The notes beneath the pieces were generated by a model that did no database searches, was not told the origin of the DNA, and saw only the letters and a list, made by a program, of their open reading frames with translations. A DNA stretch of 64,000 nucleotides from Akkermansiaceae bacterium (GTDB taxonomy: Bacteria; Verrucomicrobiota; Verrucomicrobiia; Verrucomicrobiales; DEV007), in assembly GCA_024233005.1 (NCBI GenBank), contig JACKQE010000004.1, forward strand, positions 248,001 to 312,000, in the 5' to 3' direction. Below are positions 18,034 to 30,500 of the stretch, in pieces; position 1 is the first letter of the stretch, and every line of letters starts with the position of its first letter. The position numbers and the translations under genes were made by a program.

Positions 18034-18590
18034 TCACCAAGCGGTGCTTCCGAGGGGGTATAAGACAGCTTCCAATGCCGCGTCCAATGGGGAAAGTCTC
18101 ATCCCGAAAACATCACCGAGACCAAGACCTTCCAAATACGGATTCATGGCCTGAAGGGCCGCCGGCCCGAGATAAACCCGGCTACCGAAACCAAGCGAAT
18201 CCGAGCCACCCAACAGGGAAGGAATGATCTCCACTTCCACTCTGGCCGCTTCGGAGGCTCCATCTGCCCCGTGGGGAGTGGCGACCCAGTTCCCCACCGC
18301 GTCAGAGGAAACCAATTGGCTCGCGATTTCATTGCCGTTCCGGTCGAAAACGTGGACGTAAACCATCGCAAAGGGTGAAGCCTGACCCGCATAAACGGGC
18401 TCGGCGTAGAGCAAAGGCAGCCCTCCGGGGAATCCACTTTCTCCTTGGTCGAAAGGCTGGAATTCATCCGCATAGCGCAGCCGGAATCCACTGAAAATCT
18501 GGTCTTCCGCAAGATTCCGGAAAACATTCTGAATCCCGAAGAGAGAACTGCCGGAAGCAGAGTCGGAGAAGAATCCGGGGTTATCGCCTG
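18034..18590 (-). other. C-terminal domain of the giant protein
   Basis: The last roughly 185 residues differ from the repeats. They are rich in Phe/Tyr/Leu (FRNLAEDQIFSGFRLRYADE), include an Ig-like strand set (FAMVYVHVFDRNGNEI; VGNWVATP), and end in an amphipathic segment. By position this is a candidate secretion or anchoring domain. It has no RTX nonapeptides and no sorting motif such as LPXTG or a Por-type domain that I can recognise. Confidence 0.5.
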
Positions 18591-21500
18591 AGGGTGCGAG
18601 GAAATAGACGATCACCTGCACCGAAGTGCGCATCGAGCCTCCATCATCATCCCGCACGGTCAAGGTCGCGGTGTGAACTCCATCCTGCGTGTAGGTGTGG
18701 GCAACGCGGAAAGAGACCTCTCCGGTGGACTTTTTGACACCGGTCACGATAAGGACAGAGTCATCCGTGGAACTGTTGAATCGGTCTCCTGCCCGCAGTT
18801 GGTTTGTCGCGGGCAGCGAGAAGGTCGCTCGCGACCGGTCCCCGGGGTCTCCAAAATCAACCGTGATGACATGGGTGTCTCGCAGTCCAGGGTCGGTGAA
18901 GGTAGCCTTGATGAGAGTGATTGAACCAATCTGCACCGGGGTTGGAGCGTCCACTGAAAGGCTTGGAGCCACATTGAACACGGTAAAAGTGTCCTCTGCC
19001 ACTGCGGTCGCTCCGAAAAAGTCCGTCACCCTCACCCGAACCCGGTAAGTATCACGGGAGGAGCCGGAGGGGTCATCATCCCCGAAGAAATGGGTGACAC
19101 TGAATTGCCCCGTGTTGGGGTTGAAAATGACATTCCCTCCGGGATGGCCCAGGTCAATGATCTCCTGAGCCGAGCCATCCCCCCAATCGATCGCAAGGGT
19201 ATGGGAAGTCAATGGACCGGCGTCAAGGATCTGGCCATTCAGAGTCGCCAGTCCATTCTCGGAGATGTCGGCTACCGAGACATTCACCAGCACGGGAATG
19301 AAATTGTCCCTTTCAATGCCGGTAAAGTGGACAGTTTGGTATCCCGGGGTCTCATAGGTTCCCATGCCCGGTCCCGTCGGATAAATCACGCTGCCCAGGG
19401 TGGTCAACGTGAGCAGGTCACCAGGCAGGATGGAAGGATCATTCCCGTTGACGGTTATTTCGGAGCCAAGGCCCGGCGTCAGAATGAAGAGATCTTCCTG
19501 TTCCGCCCCGTTGATGGTGACGTTGACGGCGGAGACAGTGCCGGTCCAAGTGACCGTCGCGCCCACCGCATCGGGATCCGTGACACCGGGCGCGGTTTGA
19601 TCGGCATAGACCGTGACAGTGCCGCCGCTGTTGATGTTCCCGGTGAAGGAGAAATCCCCCGCAGTGATCAAGACCATGTTCCCGGTGGTGTTCACGGCGT
19701 GCGGGATGGAGAGCGAACCGCTGGAGGCGATGTCCAGGAAGGCCAACGGACTGGTGGTCGAGCCGAGGTCTCCACCAAAGGTCGTCGTGCCGGTAACGTC
19801 CGCGGTGATTCCGCCAGGACCATCGACGGCGGCCAACGAAAGGGTCCCCGCGGTGAGGGTAACATCAGTGACCAGGATCACCGTGTCTTTAAAGTCAATG
19901 ACTCCGGCGCTGACCGTGGCGGTGTTGATCGTCGTCGTGCCCGCGGCATTGGTGGTCAAGGTGCCAACGCCGGTGATGGAATCCCCAGGAGCATCCCCGA
20001 AGGTTGTCGAGGTCGCGTTGACCGTGAGATCATTGCCTCCCCCGGCAAGGTTGCCGTTGAAGGTCGCGCTGGTGGCGGTGACGGTCACGTTGGAACCAAG
20101 CGTCACGTCGTCATTCAGGGTCACCGTGGTGGCCGAGACCGATCCCGCGTTGAGGGTCGTGGTGCCCGCCGCATCCGTGGTCAACACGCCAACGCCACTC
20201 ACCGTGTCCGTCGAGGCATCCCCAAAGGTAGTGGACGGAGAGTTGACGGTGAGGTCGTTGCCTCCGCCGGTGATCGCGCCGTCGAAGGTGACCGAAGTGG
20301 TCCCGCTCAGGATGGTCGAGGCCCCCAGGGTCACATTATCCTGGAAGAGCAGGACATCCCCGCTGACGGTCCCGGCGGTGATCGTGGTCGTGCCCGCCGC
20401 GTTCGTCGTCAAAGTTCCGAGATCGCTGACGCTGTCGGTGGACGCATTGCCGAATGCCGTGGTGGTCGCGTTGATGGTCAGGTCATTGCCTCCCCCGGCA
20501 AGGCTGCCGTTGAAGGTCGCGCTGGTGGCGGTGACGGTCACGTTGGAACCAAGCGTCACGTCGTCATTCAGGGTCACCGTGGTGGCCGAGACCGAGCCCG
20601 CGTTGAGGGTCGTGGTGCCCGCCGCATCCGTGGTCAACACGCCAACGCCACTCACCGTGTCTGTCGAGGCATCCCCGAAGGTCGTGGACGGAGAATTCAC
20701 AGTGAGGTTGTTGCCTCCGCCGGTGATCGCGCCGTCGAAGGTGACCGAAGTGGTCCCAGTCAGCACGGTCGAGGCTCCCAGGGTCACATTATCCTGGAAG
20801 AGCAGGACATCCCCGCTGACGGTCCCGGCGGTGATCGTGGTCGTGCCCGCTGCGTTGGTCGTCAGGGTTCCGAGGCCGCTGACGCTGTCGGTGGACGCGT
20901 TGCCCAAGGCCGTGGTGGTCGCATTGACCGTGAGATCATTGCCCCCGCCGACCAGGTTGCCGTTGAAGGTGGCGGTGGTGGCCGTGACGATCACATTGGA
21001 ACCGAGCGTGACGTCATCATTCAGGGTCACCGTGGTGGCCGAGACCGATCCCGCGTTGAGGGTCGTGGTGCCCGCAGCGTTGGTGGTCAGGGTTGTGATG
21101 CCGCTGACACTGTCGGTGGACGCATTGCCCAAGGCCGTGGTGGTCGCGTTGATGGTCAGGTCATTGCCGCCGCCAGCGAGGCTGCCGTTGAAGGTCGCGG
21201 TGGTGGCGGTGACGGTCACGTTGGAGCCGAGCGTCACGTCGTCGTTCAGGGTCACCGTGGTGGCCGAGACCGATCCCGCGTTGAGGGTCGTGGTGCCCGC
21301 CGCATCCGTGGTCAACACGCCAACGCCACTCACCGTGTCCGTCGAGGCATCCCCGAAGGTCGTGGACGGAGAATTCACAGTGAGGTTGTTGCCTCCGCCG
21401 GTGATCGCGCCGTCGAAGGTGACCGAAGTGGTCCCAGTCAGCACGGTCGAGGCTCCCAGGGTCACATTATCCTGGAAGAGCAGGACATCCCCGCTGACGG

Positions 21501-24500
21501 TCCCGGCGGTGATCGTGGTCGTGCCTGCCGCGTTGGTCGTCAGGGTTCCGAGGCCGCTGACGCTGTCGGTGGACGCGTTGCCGAATGCCGTGGTGGTCGC
21601 ATTGACCGTGAGATCATTGCCCCCGCCGACCAGGTTGCCGTTGAAGGTCACCGCTGATCCCGCGAGCACCGTGCCAGCGCCCAGAGTGGCGTTTTCATGG
21701 TAAGTCTGGGCGCCGGTCGTGGTGATGGCGCCGCCGTTGAGGAGGAGGCTGCCGTCGGCATTGGTCGTCACACTGGCCAATGCTGTGCCAGCACCGACCG
21801 CGCCTCCAAACGTGGTCACCCCGTTTCCAGATGTGTTCACGATCAATGCGAAAGCACCATCGATCGTTCCATTGAAAGTGACATCCTGCCCGGACACGGT
21901 GGAGTTCGCACCGAGGAGAACCGCGCCATTGAAGGTCTGGTCGCCAGTGGTGGTGACGCTGGTGTTCAGGTGGATGGTCTCCGCGGAAACGGTGACGGAT
22001 CCGGGAATGTTGGCCGGAAGACTGGTGATCGTCACCGTGTCAGTGGCCGCTCCAGCTCCGGCCGTGACCACATTGATCCCGGTCACTGATGAGGCAAGAA
22101 TCTTCACGGTGTGGGCGTCGGGCCGGATCACGTCAGTGCCGTGGAGCCCGGTGGTGCTGAACACCGCGTTCGCATCACTGATGACATAGTGGGTTCCATC
22201 GAAGGAAATGGAGATGGCGTCGGCCGTTTCTGAATTGATGTCAGACACCGTAAGAAGCCCCCCCGTGAGATCGATGTTGGTATCCGGGGTTCCGGAGAAC
22301 AGGACGACGTCGTTGCCCGTGCCGCCGACATAACTGATGACATAAGCATCCCCGTCATCGTCAACCACTGTGGCGCCCTCCAGCAGTCCGGTGAACGTCC
22401 CGGTCACCGCGTCGGTCCCGTCGTTGGCGATCAGCACGATCGTGCTGCCCACCGGCGGAGTCCCCGCCGTCAATTCCTCCACCGTCAGGCTTCCCCCGGT
22501 GACATTCACCGTTCCGTTCGCCTGCAGCAGATCCGCTCCCGTTCCTCCGTTGATCTGGAACGCATAGGTCCCTCCCAGCGCCGTGTTCCCCGACACCGTC
22601 AACGTGCCGACGTCGTTCCCGAGATTGCCTCCCGGCTGCAGATCTCCCGACGCCGTCAAGGTCAGGTTCCCCAGCACGCTTCCGTCTCCGCTGATTTCAC
22701 CGCCGTAGCTGTAGCCGCCGCCCGTCCTTCCGGATACGCTGAAAAACGCTCCGGCCCCTACCGTGATCTCGATGCTCTCATCAATCTCCCCAGTGCCCGT
22801 CAATGCCAGCGTTCCCCCCGAAACCGTCGTCACTCCCGTGTAGGAATTGGGTCCCGTGAACGCAAGATTGCCGTTTCCGGTTTTGACGATGGCTCCCCCG
22901 GCACCTTGGATTTCCATGCCAACCGTGGTGGTTCCAGAATTGATTTGGAACGTTCGGGAAGCGCTCCCAATCGTCAATTTCGGGTTGATACCGCCCGCCA
23001 GCCCAGTGGTGATTTGATTGGTCCCGGTACCAGTGAAGTCCCCATTGAGGATCAGTTCCGCACCGGCACTGCCCTGGTTCAGGGTGATGGTCCGGCCAGT
23101 CATGCTGAGCCCCCCGGAGCCGATCTCCAGTTTGGTGGTGGGATTGCCCGCCCCATTGCCGCCACCCACCAGGATGTCAGCCCCGGTCAAGACCGCGCTT
23201 CCGACGATCCAGGAAGCCGGCGTTGGTGAAATGTTGCTGTTGATCACCAGCGTGTTGCCTCCCGACAGGGTCAAGGCGCCCGAAATGACGACGTGTCCGG
23301 TGTTCCCGCCGGCTGTGAGTCCACCGGAATTCTGGGTGTAAAAAGCGATCGTTTCATCGGTGCTCCACGCGGACACGGTGCCTCCGTCCACGGTGATGCC
23401 AGCTGAGTCGGCGATTTGTTCGTGGGACGCCAATGTCAACGTGCCGCCGGTATTGACGAAGAGATTGCCAGACACGGCGACAATCCCGGCGGTCTGGGCC
23501 AACCGTAACGTGCCTTGGTTGATGTCGGTATCCCCGGAATACGTATTGGCCAGACCACCGGAAAAGGTCAGTTGCCCCAGGCCGTTCTTGACGACTCCTC
23601 CCGGAGAGGCCAGCCCATTGGTTACCGCAGCGCTAACCGTGAGATTGGCTCCTCCGCCACCGACATTGAAGATGCGATCGACGGCGCCCGCGGTGCCGCT
23701 CAGTTCCAGAGCGGCCACGCCCGAAGTGCCACCGGCGGTGTCCTCCATAATGAAAGAGGCGGCAGCTCCTGTCGTGGTCACATCCCCGTTCAGGATCAGC
23801 TTGCTTCCGAGCGTTCCGGCACCTCCGCGGCGGAGATTGAGCCGGCTGTTCTCGAGCTGCAGCCCGCCACTGCCGACGGTAACTGTCGACAGCACCGACG
23901 CGCTGTTGCCATAGAGGGTGAAGCTGTTGGCGGTCGCGACGTTGCCGCCCGCCGTCGCCGTCATGTCTCGCAAGGACAGACTCCCGAAGGAAAGCACGGT
24001 GCCGCTGTTGCCGACAAAGATGGTGTTCTCCGCGCCTCCGGTGAAACTTCCCGCACCGGTGATGGTCCAGTTCCCGCCGGCTGCAGAGTTGAAGGCCCCT
24101 CCGGTCACGGTGAGGCTGGCAATGGTTTCGGTCACGGCAAGCTGCCCGGCATTGACATCGGTGCCGTTGAAGACGCTGCTCGCGCCGCTCATGGTCACCG
24201 AGGCGGTGTCAACAATTTGATGGCTCCGTGAGAAGGTGACCTTCCCTCCGGTGGTGATGGCCAGATTGCCACTCACGGCATTGCCCCCGCTGTTGTTCAG
24301 GTTGAGTTGCCCGGCGGCCACTGTGGTCAGACCGGAGTAGGTGTTGCCTGTAGCCCCCGCCAGATCCAGCCTGCCCGCACCCTCCTTCGTCAGACCTCCG
24401 ACACCTCCAACAGGTCCATTGATACTGCTGGTTCCGGTAGATACATTGAGGGTCAGGGTGTTGGTCCCGAGATCGACCGCACCATTGACGGTCACGGCGG

Positions 24501-27500
24501 TGGCTTGGAGGGTGATCGGTCCGCCCAGAACAAGGTTTCCCTGATAGGTTTGGCTGGATCCGGTGGTCACATTCGTGTCCAGGTGGATCGTCTCCGCCGT
24601 CACCGTCACCGAACCCGCGAGACTCGCCGGAAGACTGCTCAGAGTGACCACGTCGCTCCCCGCTCCCGCTCCGGGCACCGCATTGGTCGTGTTCACCACC
24701 AGCGACGTCACCAGGGACGCGTCGACTCGCACCGTGTGCGAATCCGGCCGCAACACCTGCCCATTGACCAGCCCCGTGGTCGACAGCACCACATTCGGAT
24801 CCACGATCACATACTGGTTGGTGCCGCTGTCGTAACTGATCGTGATCGCATCCCCTATCGCTTCCGTCCCGATGTCCGTGATCGTCAGCACTCCCCCCGT
24901 GAGATCCACATTTGTTTCCGCACCGGCCGTGCCGGTTGCGAACAGGACCACGTCGTTGCCCGTGCCGCCCGCGTAGCTGATGACATATTTGTCGCCGTCA
25001 TCGTCCGTCACGACCGATCCCTCGGCGCGGCCGGTGAAGGCTCCGCTCACGGCGTCGGTACCGTCGTTGTTGATCAACGTAACCGTCGTGCCGGTGGTCA
25101 CTCCACCAACCACACCTACGGCATCACTGATCTCACTGAGATTCAGTGTGCCACCCAGGGTCACGGTTCCGGTCACATCCAGCAGATCAGCGGACGTGTT
25201 TCCGTTGATCTCAAAGTCGAAATCACCAGAGATCGTAACGCTCCCGGTGGCCAGAGATTCGATACCGTTCACGCCCGGGGCGAGATGGCCGGAGGAGGAG
25301 ATCGTGACCGCCGCCGAGGTGGATCCGGTGCCGCCCAGGGTCGCGCCAGAGTCCACGGTGTAGGCGGCGCCACCCGTATGGGTTCCATTGACGAGGAGAA
25401 CGCCCTCACTGACAGTCGTCGTGCCGGAGTAAGTGTTCGCGCCGCTCAAGGTCTGCGTTCCCGAACCAGTCTTGACCAGCGAAAGAATCCCTCCGCCAGT
25501 GCCATTCTGAATGACACCCGAGAAAGTGGTGGTGGTGGTGTCACCGCCTGCCGTCAGAGTTGCGGCGGTAGCGTTGGCGTTTTCCACCGTTCCTGCCCCG
25601 GCCAAGGAACCGATGCTGTTGCTGAAGCCGTCAAGTTCCAGGAAGGCACCTGAACTCACCGTAAAGGCTGAGTTTGGAGACAGTGAGCTGGTTGATCCTG
25701 CTGTCACCCGTCCGCCACTGATCGTGGTCAGCCCGGTATAACTATTCGGGCCGCTGAGGGTGAGTGTCCCGGAGGCTGACTTGACCAGGGACACCGCGCC
25801 CGTGATGCCGCCCTTATAGTTGGTCGTAGTCGTTTGGTTGACCGTCAAAGTCGCAGCGGTCGCGCTCGTGATCTGCATGGTCGTGGCAGTCGAGCCTGCT
25901 TGATTCAAAGCACCAACCGTTTGGCTGAAACCATTCAGGTTCAGCGTTCCATTCGGGTTGTAAGAAATGCCTCCCACGTTGAAAGTGGTGTTGGCGGGAA
26001 GAGCATTCGCCACATCCATCCGAAGAGTCCCACCGGAGAATGTCGTAGTCCCAAACGTATTTCCAGAAACACCCAAAACGGTGAGACCACCAGAGTCAGC
26101 CCAGAAATGACCGCTCGCCCCCAGGTTCACCGGATTCGTCGTGAAGGCGACTGACCCTCCACCTGGATTGAGGACGAAGAACGTGTTTGTACCAGAAACG
26201 CCGCCCGTGAACGTGAGGCTGCCCCCGTTGGACTGGATCCGGATGTTCGCGGGAGTGGTCACCAAACCACTGATCGTGTTGTTCCCACTTACATTTTGCA
26301 AGGACGTCGGAATTCCGGCTGCGCCTCCTGTGAAGATAAGATTCTCGGCCACGGTGATATTCCCGCTGAGCCGAAGCTGAGCGCTGTTTGTCTGATTGAC
26401 GGTGGTGGCACCTCCCGTGGTTCCCAGGGCGGTATCGTGAGAGATGGAGAGCACCCCCTGATCTACCAGAGTCGCTCCCGAGTAGGAGTTCCCAGCGGAC
26501 AAACTAAGGGTGCCGGTTCCGGTTTTGGTCAGTCCCCCCGTGCCGGAGATGGTCCCGTCGATGGCCTGGTTGGTGGCATTGCCGACCGTGAGATTCGACG
26601 TGCCTTCGATGATGATGTTGGTGCCCGCGGTGCTGGACAGGGCGCTGATGGTCACCGTTCCGGCGGAGTCCGGACCGGTGATCTCCATGGTCTTGCCATT
26701 GGTCAAGCTGACCGTCTCGGCATAGGTGCCGGCGTTGACGATGATGGTGCCTCCGGTCGAAACCGCGGCGAGGGCCTCGGTCAGGGTCGTGAAGGCGTTG
26801 ACCTTGAAAATCGCTCCCTGGCTGCCGGTAGTGCCAAGGTCAGCGTCACTGATCGTTTGGCCGGGGTTCTGGGTGAAGCTGTCGTCCACATAGACCACGG
26901 TGGGCGCGGTCGCCTCGATCAAGACGACATCATTGCCGTCCCCGCCATTGTAGTAGATGCGGTAGTTGACGCCGCCGACGGTGACCGGGCTGCCATCCGC
27001 CAGGCCGGCGAAGGTGCCGGTGGTCGGATCCACCAGATCATTGGAGATCAACGTATAGACGTAGTTCTGTCCGGAAGGAACAAAGCCGAGGGAGGTCAGA
27101 TCCAGCGTTGTTCCGGAGCCGAGAGCCACCGCGCCGGTGACGTTGATGACGTCGTTGCTGATTCCGGAGGTGGTGCCGGTATCGGCGCCGATCTGCAGCT
27201 CCACCGTGCCACCGGTGAGGGTGAAATTCCCGGCGACATTCATGAAGTCGGCGAAGTTGTCACCACCGATCTGCAGGTTGCCTCCAGCCTGCGTCAAGTT
27301 GACTCCAAAGTCGTCCACGTCCTTGAGCCGGCCGCCGGTAAAGTTGAAGACTTCCGCTCCGGGGCGATTGACGACATCGATTCCGCTGAGATCGAGTGTC
27401 CCGCCTGCAAGGTTTACCGTGGAAGTGCCGCCACCCACCAGCTGGGCGAGATTCAACGCGCTGGTCACCTTAATAGTGCCACTGTTCAGCGTTAAAGTGG

Positions 27501-30500
27501 AAGCGCCTTCGTTGAGATTGAGAGCACCCACGGTGAGCGAGCCGCCATTCTGCGTCAGCGCTCCGGTGGTGCCGGCGTCGGCCGTCGATGCGCCGCCGAC
27601 ATCCGTGTCCGCCAGGGTGATGGTATTCGCCGTGACTGTCCCGGCATTGTAAGTGAGGGATCCCTTGCCATTGCCCAAACCGCCGCCATGCAAGCCGATC
27701 GTTAGCGCGTTAATCGTGGCGTTGAACGTCCCGCCGGTCAGATTGAAACTGCTGACATTGGGTGCCGTCCCGGTTGCGGTGTCATCATTAAAACCGATGT
27801 TCAGATCCGCGGCCAAATTCGCATCGCCGGTCAGGGTGAGCACGCCTCCAGCGGCGATGTCAACGCTGCCAACGCTCTTTCGTCCGCCCACCGTAAAGGT
27901 ATCGACTCCGAAGTTGTTCGCCCCCCCACCGAGGTGGAGTTCGCTGGTAATGGTAGTGTTGCCACCTGACCCGGTAAAACCCATCAGGATCGACGTCGCA
28001 TTTACCGTGTTGGTTCCGCTGGCGGAGAGCGTCAAATCGCCTTCCGCGCTTCCGGCGGAGGCCGTCGGCTCGATCCCGAGTCGCAAATTGGAAACGTCGA
28101 TGGTCACCGAGGAAGCCCCGGAAAAATCGACCGTGCCCTTGGCGTTGGCGGAGGTGCGAAGGCCTATGTCGAAGTTCCCGTCGCCGTTGCCGATAATGAC
28201 GTCTCCTCCGATGACGGTGAGGGCGGCGGTAGCGTTCTGACCCACCACGCCACTGTCGGCGGTGATGCCGTTCTGCAGGATGGCATTACCGATGTTCACG
28301 TTGAAAGAGTCCAGGGCGTTGGTTCCGCCCACTGCTCCGGTCACCGTGGCTGTCCCCGTGCCCAGGACAAAGGTCAGATCACGTGGCATGACGCCGTCCC
28401 CGTCGATGGTGGAACTGAAGTCCACCGCGGCGCTGGTCGTCGTCAGGATGACGTCGGCGCCAAGAGTGGCGGCCCCGTTGTAGGTCTGGCTGCCCACCGT
28501 GGTGACGTTGGTGGAGAAAATGACCGTCTCCGCGGTGAGATTGAGGTTCCCCTGGATACTCACCGTGTTGGTCAGAAAAATCGCGTCGGTCCCACCTCCC
28601 GCACCGGCGGTAATATGGCGGATGTTGGTGGAAGCGAGGCGGTTCAGCACCAGGCTGTCGTTGTCCCCGGATCCAGTGTAGACGATGTCGTGTGGTCCGC
28701 TGGCGCCGAGAGCCGAGGCCGGGACGGTGCGCAACAGGGTGCCGTTGACAAAGATCTGCAACTCCGTGCCGTTCATCTGGACCACCGTGGTGTCGCCCGT
28801 GGCGTCGTTGCCCGGGTCGGCGGCGAAAGAGGTGGGGAACTGCTTGGTCAGGTCAATCTCAATGCCTCCCTGGCCGGTGACGGTGATGGTCACGGTGGCG
28901 GTGGACGTGCCGCCGTCGTCATCGTTTACGGTGTAGGTGAAGCTGTCCTGAACCGACTCCCCGGTGACCAAGGTCTGCAGGTAGGCCGAAACGGTGGGAT
29001 CATAACTCAGGCTGCCATTGGCATTGAGGACGATGTTGGCTCCGAGGGCGCTCCGTCCGGTGAAGGCGGTGACCGAGAGGGTGTCCAGGCTGGAGGCGTC
29101 CGTGTCGTTGCTGATTACTCCCGCCGCCGGGAGGATCAGGAGGGTGTCCTCGTTGGTGGTGTACGCCGCTCCGCTGTCATTCACGGCCACGGGGGCCACG
29201 TTGAGCACGTTTACGGCGCTGATGGCGGTGGTGAAGGTTCCACTATCATCGTCCGTAACGATCAGTTGAACGTCGGACAAGGTGTTGTCGCTATAGAGAT
29301 GGGTGACGGAAAAGGTGACCTTGCCGGTGACCGGATTGACCGAGCTGATGGTGAGCATGGTGCTGGTGTCCGCGCCCGTCGAGGTGAAGGTGTTCCCGAT
29401 GCTCAGACCACTGGTGGCTCCGAGGGTGAACACGGAATCCGCCGCATGGGGATCATCCCAGACTACGGTGACGGTGTGGGTGTCCGGCGTGCCAATGTCG
29501 GTGAAGGATCCGGTCATGGTGAGGGTCCCCCCTTCATTCAGGGAGGCCGTCGAAAGCGAGAACTCTGCCGTGGGAGCCACATTGACCACGGTGACAGCCG
29601 CCGTGCCGGTGCCGGTCGCGAGGGCGTTGTCCAACGCGGTCACGGAGACAGTGCGATTGCTGCTGCCACCGGTGGCAGTGCCGTCATCGGTGTAGCGATG
29701 CTGAACGCGGTAGCCAATCTCACCGGTCCCGGCGTTGACGCTGGTAATGGTCAGGACCGACGTGGTGTCAGCACCGGTGGAGGTAAAGGTTTGGTTGACC
29801 GCCAAGGCATTGATGGCTCCCAGACTGAACACACTGTCCGGCGCCCCGGTCGGATCGTCCCAGTCGATGGTCAGGGTTTCGGCGCTCCCCCCGGCATCGG
29901 GATCGGTGATCAGGCCGGTCAGGGTGACGGTGCTTCCTTCGTTGACGGACGAAGTGACGCTCACGGAGACGCTGGGCGCGTCGTTGAGAGGTGCCACGGC
30001 GATGTCCCGGGACTGCGCGGCCAGGGCGCTGCCGTCCGCCACGGTGAAGGTGACCGTCCGGGTCAACAGGGAGGGCCGCTGGAGGTTGGTGTTCCGGTAG
30101 GTGACGGCGCGCAGGGCGGTCTCATAGGCCGAAACGGAAGCGGTTCCCGAGAAAATCAGACGACCGGTGCCGGCGTCGAACAAGGCGGTCACGCCAAGGG
30201 GCAAACTGGCTGCGGCCACTTCGAGGAGATCTTCCGCGGCGAGGAAATTGGCCACGATCTGAACCACCGCCCCGGTGAGATTACCACTGGTGGAAGCCAG
30301 GGTCAGTGTGTTCGTGACCTGCGTCGCCGGATCCTCTTCAGTATAAGCCAAGGCGCCCCCTTCGATCGTTGTCGCGCTGACCGCAGCGGCCGTGGCCGTC
30401 CGAATCAGAGCGACGTCGTTGCCCGAACCGTCGGTGCCGGTGGCCACATCGTAGTTGTAGCTGATCTCGAATTCCTGGCCTCCGACCGTGATCAAGGCTC

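Noticed and set aside
19090..21703. Long plus-strand frames opposite the 225-bp repeats (up to 855 codons)
   Set aside because: They mirror the repeats of the giant minus-strand gene, are low-complexity Arg/Gly/Asp or Val/Pro chains, and have no start signals or motifs.
19920..21740. Regular repeats as a CRISPR array
   Set aside because: The repeats are 225 bp or more, have no unique spacers between short repeats, and are in frame within a coding sequence.
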